A DNA stretch of 64,000 bases, from positions 41,225 to 105,224 of the forward strand of contig JAKATK010000002.1 of assembly GCA_021827995.1 (NCBI GenBank). Reading direction: 5' to 3'. This document shows, in pieces, positions 51,465 to 59,701 of the stretch. Numbering within the stretch: position 1 is the first letter of the stretch; each line of letters starts with the position of its first letter. The notes beneath the pieces are model-generated. The model did not search any database. It worked only from the letters and a program-made list of their open reading frames with translations, and had not been told where the DNA came from. Source of the stretch: Microcaldota archaeon (lineage in GTDB: Archaea > Micrarchaeota > Micrarchaeia > Micrarchaeales > Micrarchaeaceae). Made by a program: the position numbers and the translations under genes.

Positions 51465-52490
51465 CTGCGCATCGGCATACTGAACGGTGGCGGAGACTGC
51501 GCGGGCCTCAACGCCGTGACCAGGGCGGCCCTCAGGTGCGCCCAGCTGGTTGGTGACGATGCCGTCGGCATCATAGGTGGCTGGGCCGGCCTGCTAGAAA
51601 AGGATCTCAGGCCGATAACGTTCGAGGATTTCGAGGACGTGATAGGGACTGGCGGCACCATGCTATCTACCTCTAGGACGAACCCGATGAAGGAGCCTGA
51701 CGGCCTGGATAGGATAAGGGCTAACATGGCTGCCGAGCACATTGATGCTCTGATCGCAGTGGGCGGCGACGACACCCTGGGCGTTGCTGCCGCGCTGGCC
51801 GCGACAGGCACCAAGGTAATAGGCGTGCCAAAAACTATAGACAACGACCTAGCAGGCACTGATTACTCGTTCGGTTTCTTCAGCGCCGTCGACGAGGCCA
51901 TGCGCCTGTCTGAAAGCCTGGGCACGACAGGCAGGTCGCATGGCAGGGTAATGGTCGTCGAGATAATGGGCAGGGACGCTGGTTGGATAGCAGCATATGC
52001 TGGCATCGCTGCCGGAGCGAACATGATACTCGTGCCGGAATTCGAGACGGATTTAGAGGACGTGGTCAGGGTCGTCAAGTCTAGAGCGGAGAGGCACAAG
52101 AGCGGCTCGCTTATAGTCGTAGCCGAGGGCGTGAAGCTGGGTTATGGGGGCACGACCGAGAAGGACGCGTTCGGCCATGTGCTGCTCGCCAAGGCGCAGG
52201 GGGAAAGCAACGCCGCTTTCCTGGCGCGTTACATAGAGGAGCGCACAGGGATGGATACTAGGGCCACGGTGCTGGGCCACACGATACGCGGCACCGCACC
52301 GGATGCTTACGACAGGGTTATGTCGACAAAACTCGGTTTCAGGGCGATGGAGCTCGCGCATGCGGGCAAGTTCGGAGTCATGGTGGCGCTGCGCGGCACA
52401 GAAGTGGTCGACGTACCTCTCTCGGAGGGCTCGAAAAAGAAGTACTTGGATAAGAGCACGTGGGACTTGGCCAGGCACCTCTTCGTGTGA
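51465..52490 (+). CDS. pfkA: 6-phosphofructokinase, PPi-type signature, likely CTG start
   Basis: A PfkA-family kinase of 341 residues. The family's N-terminus (RIGILNGGGDCAGLNA, with the phosphate-donor-binding GGGD) is only encoded if translation starts upstream of the first ATG/GTG/TTG. The sole codon before it, after an in-frame TGA at 51462-51464, is CTG 51465, with GGTGAT at 51456-51461. GGDDT (101-104 region, D103) and PKTIDND (122-128, K123) are the residues that distinguish PPi-dependent from ATP-dependent enzymes (Gly at both in E. coli). MGRDAGWIAAYAGIAAGAN follows. It starts 5 bases after the aldolase stop. Confidence 0.88.
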   Translation: MRIGILNGGGDCAGLNAVTRAALRCAQLVGDDAVGIIGGWAGLLEKDLRPITFEDFEDVIGTGGTMLSTSRTNPMKEPDGLDRIRANMAAEHIDALIAVGGDDTLGVAAALAATGTKVIGVPKTIDNDLAGTDYSFGFFSAVDEAMRLSESLGTTGRSHGRVMVVEIMGRDAGWIAAYAGIAAGANMILVPEFETDLEDVVRVVKSRAERHKSGSLIVVAEGVKLGYGGTTEKDAFGHVLLAKAQGESNAAFLARYIEERTGMDTRATVLGHTIRGTAPDAYDRVMSTKLGFRAMELAHAGKFGVMVALRGTEVVDVPLSEGSKKKYLDKSTWDLARHLFV

Positions 52491-52577
52491 GCGCGCGCGG
52501 CTGTCACGACTGCCTGCCTCTTACGCGCACTTATGGCATATAATTAATATTAACGCGGACTATATCTAAATGATAAA

Positions 52578-54296
52578 ATGCTGCCGATACTGCTCAGCCT
52601 CGGCGGTCTGAACGCCCTGGCCCCGGTCATAATAATAATCATACTCATCGCGGCAGCGGCTGGTCTAACGAGGGGCGCAGACATCTTCGCGATGCTTGGT
52701 ATAGGCTCGCTGCTCGGCATAGCTAGCGGCTTCGGCGGCGGCGGTGTAGGCAGGGGTCTGGCCAACAGGCGCGCTAGGTTTGCGAACAAGGGGGCAGTGA
52801 ACGCGGCCAAAAACATCGGCAAGGCAAACCGCGCTAGGATTAACGCTAAGCCAGGGATGGCTAGGGCAAAGACGCTCTCCATACTCAAAGCGCAGCAGAT
52901 GGGGCGGGCCAAACCACCGCAGGCTGGCCTCGTGAAGTTCGCTACCAGGTTCGGTTTTACTCCTAGGCCGGGCACGAAGCCGATTACTGCCGCGCAGATG
53001 AGGGACCTCAAGACCAAACGTGCACAGATAAACAGGGAGTTCAGGGCCGAGACCGTCAAGGAGGTAAGGAAGAACATGGAATCGATGGGAAAGATGTCAT
53101 CGAAGACTATGCTGGGCGCGGCCTTCGGTGGCCTGAGCCGCTACATGACCAAGAGCAGGGAGAGCAGGCAGATAAAGCTTCTCACCAAGAGAGCGAATGA
53201 GACATCGAAGGTGTGGCTAAATCTGGTAAAGCCTGGCGCCGAGAGGGACAAGGCCCTCGGCAAGTTAAACAGCAAGGGCGAGTTAGAACCGGCTGGCATG
53301 TATAAGAGGTACAAGGACGCCAGGGACGGGGTTTACGACCCTAAAACCGGGAAGCAGGTAAGGCCTGGCCTTTTTGATTACCAGGAAAAGAAGGAGCTTG
53401 CGATGGTAAAAATCGATGAGGGCAGGGTAGACCTGAAGAAGGCGCAGCGCCAACTGAGCAACGCAAACAATGAAGTGAAGAACCTGACTGCCAGTATAGC
53501 GAGCGCGAAGGCAAGCGGGGCTTCGGCGGCCGCGGTAAGTGCGCTACAGAGCAGGTTGAACGACGCGAGCACACGAGCGAACACGCTGCAGAACGACGTC
53601 AATAACAGGCAGGCAGAGCTGACGAAGCTGAGCCATGAGTACAAGCAGGCCAGCGACATGGAGCGCAGGATGCAGGGCATAATGGACAGGGCATCGGTGG
53701 CGATGGAGGAGTTCGTAGCAAAGAACCACGCTACGCCGCACGGCACCATGGCGACACTGGGCAATGTATACAACATCAAGAGTTGGGTCAGCCTGGCCAA
53801 GATAAACGCGATAAACGGCCAGCTCAGTGACCCGGTACTTTCAAACCCTAAGAGCGATGCCATGACGAAGCACGAATACGCTATGAACCAGCTCTTCCAG
53901 AAGGTGTACAAGGAGCACGGCTACGAAGCAGCTGCAGAGGCCGTCGGGTCGCAGTGGCTCAACCAGCAGATAAAGTCGATGTCCGAGGTAGGCATAGACA
54001 AGCCGCGCGGCCAGGCAAGGATGCAGGATGCGATAAGGCTGAAATACGTGAACGCATACTACGAGGACATGCAGAAGGGAAGCAAGCCAGGCATGCACAG
54101 CGACCTGGCGTCTTTCATGTCAGAGATAAGCAGGAAGCAGCTGGAGCGCAGGGAGGAGGAGTTGCTCGCCGCGCACAGGGAAAGGGGTATACTGGAACAG
54201 AGGTCGCATGTGTACGTGCCAGATCTGGTCCAGCAGCACATCGACATGAAGAAGAAGTTCGAGGATTACGCCAGAAGGATGCAGTCACCGCACTGA
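52578..54296 (+). CDS. Large coiled-coil protein with N-terminal membrane segments, unknown
   Basis: A 572-residue protein with two N-terminal hydrophobic segments (LAPVIIIIILIAAAAGL; IFAMLGIGSLLGIASGF). A very basic stretch full of Ala/Arg/Lys follows (residues ~60-190). A long coiled coil covers roughly residues 270-390 (DLKKAQRQLSNANNEVKNLTASIASAKASG, NTLQNDVNNRQAELTKLSHEYKQAS). The C-terminal part is helical and ends in ERREEELLAAHRERG and YVPDLVQQHIDMKKKFEDYARRMQ. TATA catataatta (52534-52543) lies about 35 bases before the ATG. No family is recognised. The basic region could bind nucleic acid or the inner membrane face. Confidence 0.72.
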   Translation: MLPILLSLGGLNALAPVIIIIILIAAAAGLTRGADIFAMLGIGSLLGIASGFGGGGVGRGLANRRARFANKGAVNAAKNIGKANRARINAKPGMARAKTLSILKAQQMGRAKPPQAGLVKFATRFGFTPRPGTKPITAAQMRDLKTKRAQINREFRAETVKEVRKNMESMGKMSSKTMLGAAFGGLSRYMTKSRESRQIKLLTKRANETSKVWLNLVKPGAERDKALGKLNSKGELEPAGMYKRYKDARDGVYDPKTGKQVRPGLFDYQEKKELAMVKIDEGRVDLKKAQRQLSNANNEVKNLTASIASAKASGASAAAVSALQSRLNDASTRANTLQNDVNNRQAELTKLSHEYKQASDMERRMQGIMDRASVAMEEFVAKNHATPHGTMATLGNVYNIKSWVSLAKINAINGQLSDPVLSNPKSDAMTKHEYAMNQLFQKVYKEHGYEAAAEAVGSQWLNQQIKSMSEVGIDKPRGQARMQDAIRLKYVNAYYEDMQKGSKPGMHSDLASFMSEISRKQLERREEELLAAHRERGILEQRSHVYVPDLVQQHIDMKKKFEDYARRMQSPH

Positions 54297-54377
54297 TGAT
54301 GCCTATCTGGCTTGGTGCGCATTTATCGATTACAGGGCCGTATTGATTGCTGCCGAGCTCTGGATAGCGATGGTTGT

Positions 54378-55214
54378 ATGAGGCTGCTCATTATAGGTGG
54401 CTCTGGTTTCGTCGGACGCGGCCTGTGCGCTGCGCTCCGCGACAGACACGGCGTGACAATCGCGTCTAGGCACAGGCCGGAATGGGCTGACGAATATGGC
54501 GTCCAGTGGGTCAGTTGTGACATAACCGATAGGACAGCCTTGGCCAACGCTCTTGGCAACGTATCGGTCGATGCAGTCGTCGACCTTGTCGGCCTTATAG
54601 ATGAGAAGGAGCAGAGGCACAGCGCCGTAAACGTTGGCGGCACGGCGAACATTGTAGAGCTGATCAAGGGCACAACCATCAAGCTGGTGTACTTCTCTGC
54701 GATAAACTCGGAGCAGGGCACGACGCAGTACTTCTCGACGAAGAGAGCCGCAGAAGCCAACGTGGGGACGCACGGGAACCATGTCATAATAAGGCCGTCG
54801 ATGCTCTACGGCGAACACGACCATATCGTGACGCAGCTGGCTGGTATGGCCAGGAGCTTCGTGCCTGGCCTGCCGCGCTCCGGCATCCTGTGCCCGGTAT
54901 ACATTGGTGACATGGCCACTGTCTTCGAGAAGCTGCTGGGCGAGACCGGCTCATTCAACGTGTGCAGCGAGGAGCGGCTCCGCCTCGGCGACATGTTCAA
55001 CATGATTAGGCGAAAGATCGGCAAGAAGCCGGTGCCGCAACTGCCACGGTGGTTATTTTACCCGGTGATGCCGGTTCTGTCTTCGAAGGGCCTGATGAGC
55101 ATGGAGCAGCTGGCAATGCTCGGGCACGACTTCTTCAGGAAGGACACGGTTCTGCCCAAGTACGTGCCTAGGCCGAAGAGGTTCGAGGACTTCGTGGACG
55201 AGTATGTCAGGTGA
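54378..55214 (+). CDS. NAD-dependent epimerase/dehydratase family protein
   Basis: A 278-residue atypical short-chain dehydrogenase of the NDUFA9-like group. Rossmann motif LLIIGGSGFVGRGLCAAL at the N-terminus, VDLVGLIDEKEQRHSAVNVGGTANIVE, and a reduced catalytic site (YFSAINSEQGTTQYFSTKRAAE, with Tyr-x-x-x-Lys as YFSTK). HVIIRPSMLYGEHD and YIGDMATVFEKLL follow the pattern. Substrate unknown; such proteins often modify quinones or nucleotide sugars. The start is ATG 54378, directly before the dinucleotide motif; the longer frame is unsupported. Confidence 0.8.
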   Translation: MRLLIIGGSGFVGRGLCAALRDRHGVTIASRHRPEWADEYGVQWVSCDITDRTALANALGNVSVDAVVDLVGLIDEKEQRHSAVNVGGTANIVELIKGTTIKLVYFSAINSEQGTTQYFSTKRAAEANVGTHGNHVIIRPSMLYGEHDHIVTQLAGMARSFVPGLPRSGILCPVYIGDMATVFEKLLGETGSFNVCSEERLRLGDMFNMIRRKIGKKPVPQLPRWLFYPVMPVLSSKGLMSMEQLAMLGHDFFRKDTVLPKYVPRPKRFEDFVDEYVR

Positions 55215-55265
55215 ACAGCTACAAAGCCGGCCTGCAACGGCAGGTTACTAGTGCACTGAATCGGA

Positions 55266-55739
55266 TCAACGGCGAGATCGAGACAGGAGCGTTTCGGGGA
55301 TGCGTTCCGACACGATTATCTTCACGTCATGCGGCACGCCAGCCATTGAGAGTATCTCCTTTGTGGTGAACCAACCGTAGTCGTCCACCTCGTTCCTCTC
55401 TGGCCGAACGCGCTTGGTGCCATTCACTCTCGCCATGAAGCAGAGGTTATAGTGGTAGTGCACATTGTCGCCGTAATCCGCCCGGTGCAGCGTTGTCGCG
55501 AAAGGCGCGGCCGCGGACCTCATGCGCGTGTTGTTCCAGACGAGGGGCGGTTTTTGTATGAGCTTGACATCAAGACCTGTTTCCTCCCTTGTTTCCCTGA
55601 TGGCAGTGTAGCACGCCGTCTCTGATTCATCAACATGACCGCCAGGAGGGAGCCACATGCCCAGCTTGGCGTGCTTTATGAGCAGTATGCGACCGCGCGA
55701 ATCAATGACGAAGCAGGATGCCGTATTGCAAATTCTCAT
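55266..55739 (-). CDS. Nudix hydrolase
   Basis: A 157-residue protein with an intact Nudix box (GGHVDESETACYTAIRETREETGLDV: G-x5-E-x7-REUxEExGU). It opens with MRICNTASCFVIDSRGRILLIKHAKLGMWLPP. It hydrolyses nucleoside diphosphate-linked compounds; substrate not readable. It is 15 bases downstream of the P-loop kinase gene on the same strand. Confidence 0.87.
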   Translation of the reverse strand: MRICNTASCFVIDSRGRILLIKHAKLGMWLPPGGHVDESETACYTAIRETREETGLDVKLIQKPPLVWNNTRMRSAAAPFATTLHRADYGDNVHYHYNLCFMARVNGTKRVRPERNEVDDYGWFTTKEILSMAGVPHDVKIIVSERIPETLLSRSRR

Positions 55740-55754
55740 GCCACAAACCTGCGT

Positions 55755-56318
55755 TTAGGGATGCCGTGCGGCCTTGGCTTTCAGGCCGTAGTGCTGAGCT
55801 ATCATCTCCGCAGCCCTCTTTGGCGTGACTGAGGTATTGTCTATTGTGAAGGTATCGACCCCGGGCACTGTATCGAAGAGATCCCTGCCGCGGTATTCGC
55901 GCCTGAGGACGCTTGCGCTCGTTATCTTGCTCGTGCCACTGCGCGTACGCGATGACAGCCTCTTGAGCAGCACGGCCTCGCTGCAGCGCAGCTGCACGAA
56001 TACGGGCCTGACACCTAGCCTGCCCAGGCGCCTGATGGCATCGAAAATGACGTCGTTGTTATCCTTCGTGTTACGGTATATGAATGTGAAGATGACCCCG
56101 TGTATGCCGGCCTTGGCTGCCTCCTCAAGCATCTGGGTCCTGTACTCGGCTATGAGACGCCGGTATGGCTCGCTGCCGTGCTCGAATATCGAGCCGACAA
56201 AATCGACTGTAAGGTGGTTGTGGAAGAGCTTGAAGCCTGTGATCCTGGCCAGCTCCCTCGCGATAGTGAGCTTGCCAACACCAGGAGGCCCGTAGATTGC
56301 GACAAGCTTCATGCACAC
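55755..56318 (-). CDS. P-loop nucleotide/small-molecule kinase-like protein
   Basis: A 187-residue P-loop protein with Walker A GPPGVGKLTIAREL near the N-terminus, a Walker B-like HGVIFTFIY strand and RLSSRTRSGTSKI in the lid region. The AAA_33/shikimate-kinase-like fold suggests phosphorylation of a small molecule. KLFHNHLTVDFVGSIFEHGS, with adjacent His residues, is seen in uncharacterised archaeal and bacterial kinases. ATG 56312 is an alternative start. It forms a short operon with the Nudix gene and the gene upstream. Confidence 0.72.
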   Translation of the reverse strand: MCMKLVAIYGPPGVGKLTIARELARITGFKLFHNHLTVDFVGSIFEHGSEPYRRLIAEYRTQMLEEAAKAGIHGVIFTFIYRNTKDNNDVIFDAIRRLGRLGVRPVFVQLRCSEAVLLKRLSSRTRSGTSKITSASVLRREYRGRDLFDTVPGVDTFTIDNTSVTPKRAAEMIAQHYGLKAKAARHP

Positions 56319-56341
56319 TCCGCGTTAACTGACTGGCTGCC

Positions 56342-56761
56342 TCACTTATAGGATTGTGGTTGGGGCGCGAGCAGCTCGTTGACGTCAAAAGATACCTCTA
56401 TCACTATGCCCATCACGTTGATGCCCACAGTTATAAGGCGGACGCCGCTCGATGCGAGGGCCCTCGCGGCCATCGTTGCACGTATGCGCAGCTCCTTGCT
56501 CAGGAACTCGATAGCCTTCTCCTGGTACTGCCGCGCCTTGTCCTTCTGGCCGAGCTTGGACGCGGTCCTTGACGCCGCTATGTAGTGCTCGCCTACGTCC
56601 ATGTAGTCCACTGGCTGCTCTGTTTCCAACTTGCGCGCGTTATCCAGAATCTTGTTTAGTACCTTGTCCGAAGGTTCCTTGCGGAGCAACTCGCCGAGCT
56701 GTGGCGAGGTTGCCTCGTCAGCGTCAGAGTTCCTAGGCTTGGGCCTAGCCTCGGTAGACAT
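56342..56761 (-). CDS. Small helical protein of unknown function
   Basis: A 139-residue protein: a charged N-terminal tail, then amphipathic helices (SDKVLNKILDNARKLETEQ, VDYMDVGEHYIAASRTASKLGQKDKARQYQEKAIEFLSKELRIRA) with TPR-like spacing, then hydrophobic VRLITVGINVMGIVIEVSFDVNELL. Minus-strand TATA TATTTAAATC (about 56791-56800) puts transcription start at the ATG. It begins the minus-strand run that continues with the kinase 23 bases on. Function unknown. Confidence 0.65.
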   Translation of the reverse strand: MSTEARPKPRNSDADEATSPQLGELLRKEPSDKVLNKILDNARKLETEQPVDYMDVGEHYIAASRTASKLGQKDKARQYQEKAIEFLSKELRIRATMAARALASSGVRLITVGINVMGIVIEVSFDVNELLAPQPQSYK

Positions 56762-56873
56762 GTTATCGGCTATCTATCGCAATAAAGATTTAAATAGTGC
56801 GCATCGCATGGACCGTTTTGGCGCCGGTCTGACCTAAACATTAAATAACAGATTATGCAACTGTATACCCGCT

Positions 56874-56895
56874 GGGCCGCAGGCGCAGGCCCATC
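56874..56895 (+). promoter_or_regulatory. Hairpin in 5' leader of 2-oxoacid oxidoreductase
   Basis: TGGGCC - gcaggcgca - GGCCCA form a 6-bp stem in the ~60-base leader between TATA attaaata (56840-56847) and ATG 56929. A ribosome binding site (aaaggt, 56917-56922) follows. A longer leader than most genes here hints at post-transcriptional control. Confidence 0.4.
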
Positions 56896-56928
56896 GCTCG
56901 TGAGAGATCCGATTGGAAAGGTCTAAGC

Positions 56929-58662
56929 ATGACTTCTGTTAGCGTGAGAATAGCAGCCGCGAATGGTGACGGTGTCGAGTCTACAGGGGCTATACTCGGC
57001 AGGGTAGCGGCCAACTTAGGCCTCGAGGTCGTGGGCGACCGCGGTTACCAATCGGTCATCCGCGGCGGCCACGTATGGAGCCAGGTCAGGATAGGCGACG
57101 AGAAACTGCACGATTTTGGCGACTCGGCCGACATACTTGTGGCGCTCAATCAGGAAGCCATAGCACATCAGGGAAGCCACCTAAGCAAGGGTGCGGCTGT
57201 CATATATGATCCGTCCAAGACCAACGCAGACCAGCTAAACGGCAGGGGTTACAGGCTCATCGGCATGCCGCTCATGGACATGGCGCTCGCTGCAGGGGGC
57301 GACCCTAAGATGAGGAACATGGCAGCTCTGGGCGCAGTGGCTAAGATTCTTGGAATGCCGATGGAATCTTTCGAGGGCGTAATAAAGAGGATGTTCTCCA
57401 GAAAGGGGAACGACATCGTTGCAAACAACACAAGAGCCGTGACCGAGGGTTACGGGTACAGCGGTATCGAGAAGCTGTACGACCTCAAGTACGACGGGAA
57501 GCAGAGGTACCTACTCGAGGGCAACGTATCGCTGGCGATAGGCGCTTATGCCGCAGGCTGCAAGTACTACGCGGCATACCCGATGACGCCAGCCAGTGGC
57601 ATACTGCACTGGTTCGCCGCGCACGCTGACAGGGGCGTCATGTACAAGCAGACAGAGGACGAGATAGCTGCGATAAATTCTGCGATCGGAGCGGCGAGCG
57701 CCGGAGTCAGGGCCATGTGCGGCACAAGCGGCGGCGGCTTCTCGCTCATGGTCGAGGCGCTCGGCATGGCCGGCATGATAGAGGCGCCCATAGTGGTGGT
57801 CGAATCGCAGAGGACCGGACCGAGCACTGGCCTGCCAACGAAGACGGAGCAGGGCGACCTGCTTTTCGTGATGCACGCATCGCAGGGGGAGTTCCCCAGA
57901 ATAGTGGTCGCACCTAGGGGCGTGGAGGAGTGCTTCGGTATAGCAGCGGAGGCGTTCAACCTTGCAGAGAGGTACCAGTGCCCGGTCATAATACTTATGG
58001 ACCTGTTCCTGTCGGAGCATTTCGAATCCGTTTCCGGCATTGACCCTGGCACGATAAAGATCGACAGGGGCAAGATGGTGGCGCGAGCAAGTCAGGAGGG
58101 CAGGTTCAAGCGCTACCTGTTAACCGATGACGGCGTCTCGCCGAGGTCGCTGCCGGGTTCAAAGGGTCTGGCCTTCATAGCGTCGTCGGACGAGCACAAC
58201 GAGTACGGCGACATCGTCAGCGACGTTCTTGCCGGCATAGACGAACATGTGGAGATGAGGAAGCGCATGCACGAGAAGCGCATGCGCAAGATCGAAACCA
58301 TGCTGAAGAACGAGACGCTGTTCGTGCCAAGCATAGAGGGGGAGAGCTCGGAGCACTTCATAGTTACCTTCGGATCTACAACAGCGGCTGCCCGTGGCGC
58401 GGTAGAGCGACTGCGCAGGATGGGCAAGAGCTTCGGCCTGATATCGTTCAGCTACCTAATGCCAATGGACTCTGCCAAGACCAAGATGGCTTTATCGGGC
58501 AAGCATCTGATAGACGTCGAGTGCAACTTCACCGGCCAGCTCGCCAAGGTCATAGCAATGAACACGGGCGTAATGATAGAGGACAAGGTGCTCAAGTACG
58601 ACGGCGAGGCTATAACGAGCGGTGAAATCGTAGACAGGGTGCTGAAGGTACTGGAGCGATAG
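56929..58662 (+). CDS. korA: 2-oxoacid:ferredoxin oxidoreductase, alpha (fused gamma-alpha) subunit
   Basis: A 577-residue fused subunit. Residues 1-180 are the gamma domain (VRIAAANGDGVESTGAILGRVAANLGLEV, SVIRGGHVWSQVRIG). The alpha part starts near 200 with GNVSLAIGAYAAGCKYYAAYPMTPASGIL and has GTSGGGFSLMVEALGMAGMIEAPIVVVESQRTGPSTGLPTKTEQGDLLF. With the beta subunit it oxidatively decarboxylates a 2-oxoacid to acyl-CoA, CO2 and reduced ferredoxin. The substrate (2-oxoglutarate versus branched or pyruvate) cannot be assigned from motifs alone. Confidence 0.88.
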   Translation: MTSVSVRIAAANGDGVESTGAILGRVAANLGLEVVGDRGYQSVIRGGHVWSQVRIGDEKLHDFGDSADILVALNQEAIAHQGSHLSKGAAVIYDPSKTNADQLNGRGYRLIGMPLMDMALAAGGDPKMRNMAALGAVAKILGMPMESFEGVIKRMFSRKGNDIVANNTRAVTEGYGYSGIEKLYDLKYDGKQRYLLEGNVSLAIGAYAAGCKYYAAYPMTPASGILHWFAAHADRGVMYKQTEDEIAAINSAIGAASAGVRAMCGTSGGGFSLMVEALGMAGMIEAPIVVVESQRTGPSTGLPTKTEQGDLLFVMHASQGEFPRIVVAPRGVEECFGIAAEAFNLAERYQCPVIILMDLFLSEHFESVSGIDPGTIKIDRGKMVARASQEGRFKRYLLTDDGVSPRSLPGSKGLAFIASSDEHNEYGDIVSDVLAGIDEHVEMRKRMHEKRMRKIETMLKNETLFVPSIEGESSEHFIVTFGSTTAAARGAVERLRRMGKSFGLISFSYLMPMDSAKTKMALSGKHLIDVECNFTGQLAKVIAMNTGVMIEDKVLKYDGEAITSGEIVDRVLKVLER

Positions 58663-58670
58663 GTGTTGAC

Positions 58671-59531
58671 GTGCCAATAAACTTCTCAAGCGGCGTGAAA
58701 CCGATATTCTGTCCGGGATGCGGCGACTTCGGAGTCTATGCCGCGCTGACCAAGGCCTTCCAGGATCTAGGTCTCGACAAGGACATGTTACTTGTCGTGA
58801 CCGGCATAGGCTGCAGTTCGAGCATAGTGCAGGCCCTCGGCTGCTACGGCATACACAGCCTGCACGGCAGGCTGCTGCCTGTAGCGACCGGGGCCAGGCT
58901 GGCGAACCACGACCTGACCGTAGTCGGCGTAGGCGGGGATGGCGACGGCTACGGCATAGGCTCGGCCCACTTCCTCCACACGGCCAGGCGTAACATCGAC
59001 ATCGCTTACGTAGTAATGAACAACCAGACTTACGGCCTGACGACGGGCCAGACCTCGCCAACGGGCCAGAAGGGTTACAAGACGAAGTCGACGCCGTTCG
59101 GCAACATAGAGAACCCGATAAACCCATTGGCGATAGCAATAAGCGCCGGCGCGACCTACGTTGCCAGGGGATTCTCAGGCGACCCAGTGCACCTGGCCGG
59201 CCTCATAAAGGACGGCATAGCGCACAAGGGCTTCGCGCTCATAGACGTCTTCAGCCCGTGTGTGACGTTCAATCATATGAACACGTACGACTGGTTCAGG
59301 GAGCGAGTCTACAAGATGGACGGACATGATGTTGCTGACAAGGGCGCTGCACTGAAGAAGGCGTTCGAAGAGGAGGAGACCGGTTATGCCAAGCTGCCGC
59401 TCGGCCTATTCTACAGGGCGGAGAAACCTACCTACGAGGAGCAGGACATAACGCTGCGCTCCGGCGCGCTGATAGGACAGCCGATGCCGACGAAGGAGCA
59501 GGTCCTAGCGATGCTGCAGGAAAACGTGTGA
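58671..59531 (+). CDS. korB: 2-oxoacid:ferredoxin oxidoreductase, beta subunit
   Basis: A 286-residue TPP-binding subunit starting at GTG 58671, 8 bases after the alpha stop. Cys ligands of the [4Fe-4S] cluster are seen in FCPGCGDFG, GIGCSS and FSPCVTFN. TPP site: GVGGDGDGYGIGSAHFLHTARRNIDIAYVVMNNQTYGLTTGQTSP. Length is typical of the two-subunit archaeal enzyme. The 170 bases after it, before the convergent glycosyltransferase, show no gene. Confidence 0.9.
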   Translation: MPINFSSGVKPIFCPGCGDFGVYAALTKAFQDLGLDKDMLLVVTGIGCSSSIVQALGCYGIHSLHGRLLPVATGARLANHDLTVVGVGGDGDGYGIGSAHFLHTARRNIDIAYVVMNNQTYGLTTGQTSPTGQKGYKTKSTPFGNIENPINPLAIAISAGATYVARGFSGDPVHLAGLIKDGIAHKGFALIDVFSPCVTFNHMNTYDWFRERVYKMDGHDVADKGAALKKAFEEEETGYAKLPLGLFYRAEKPTYEEQDITLRSGALIGQPMPTKEQVLAMLQENV

Positions 59532-59701
59532 CAGTTCACGCGACGATTTTGGTGCGATGTGCACCCAATTGCCTCGAACGCATGCCGGCATCTGGTTGGT
59601 ACTCGTACATATATCGTATCGAAGATGGACCCTGGCCGCGATATGATACTGATATCGCAGCTGCGCCTCATCGCTTGCACGTTATGCTGGTATTGTAGTA
59701 C

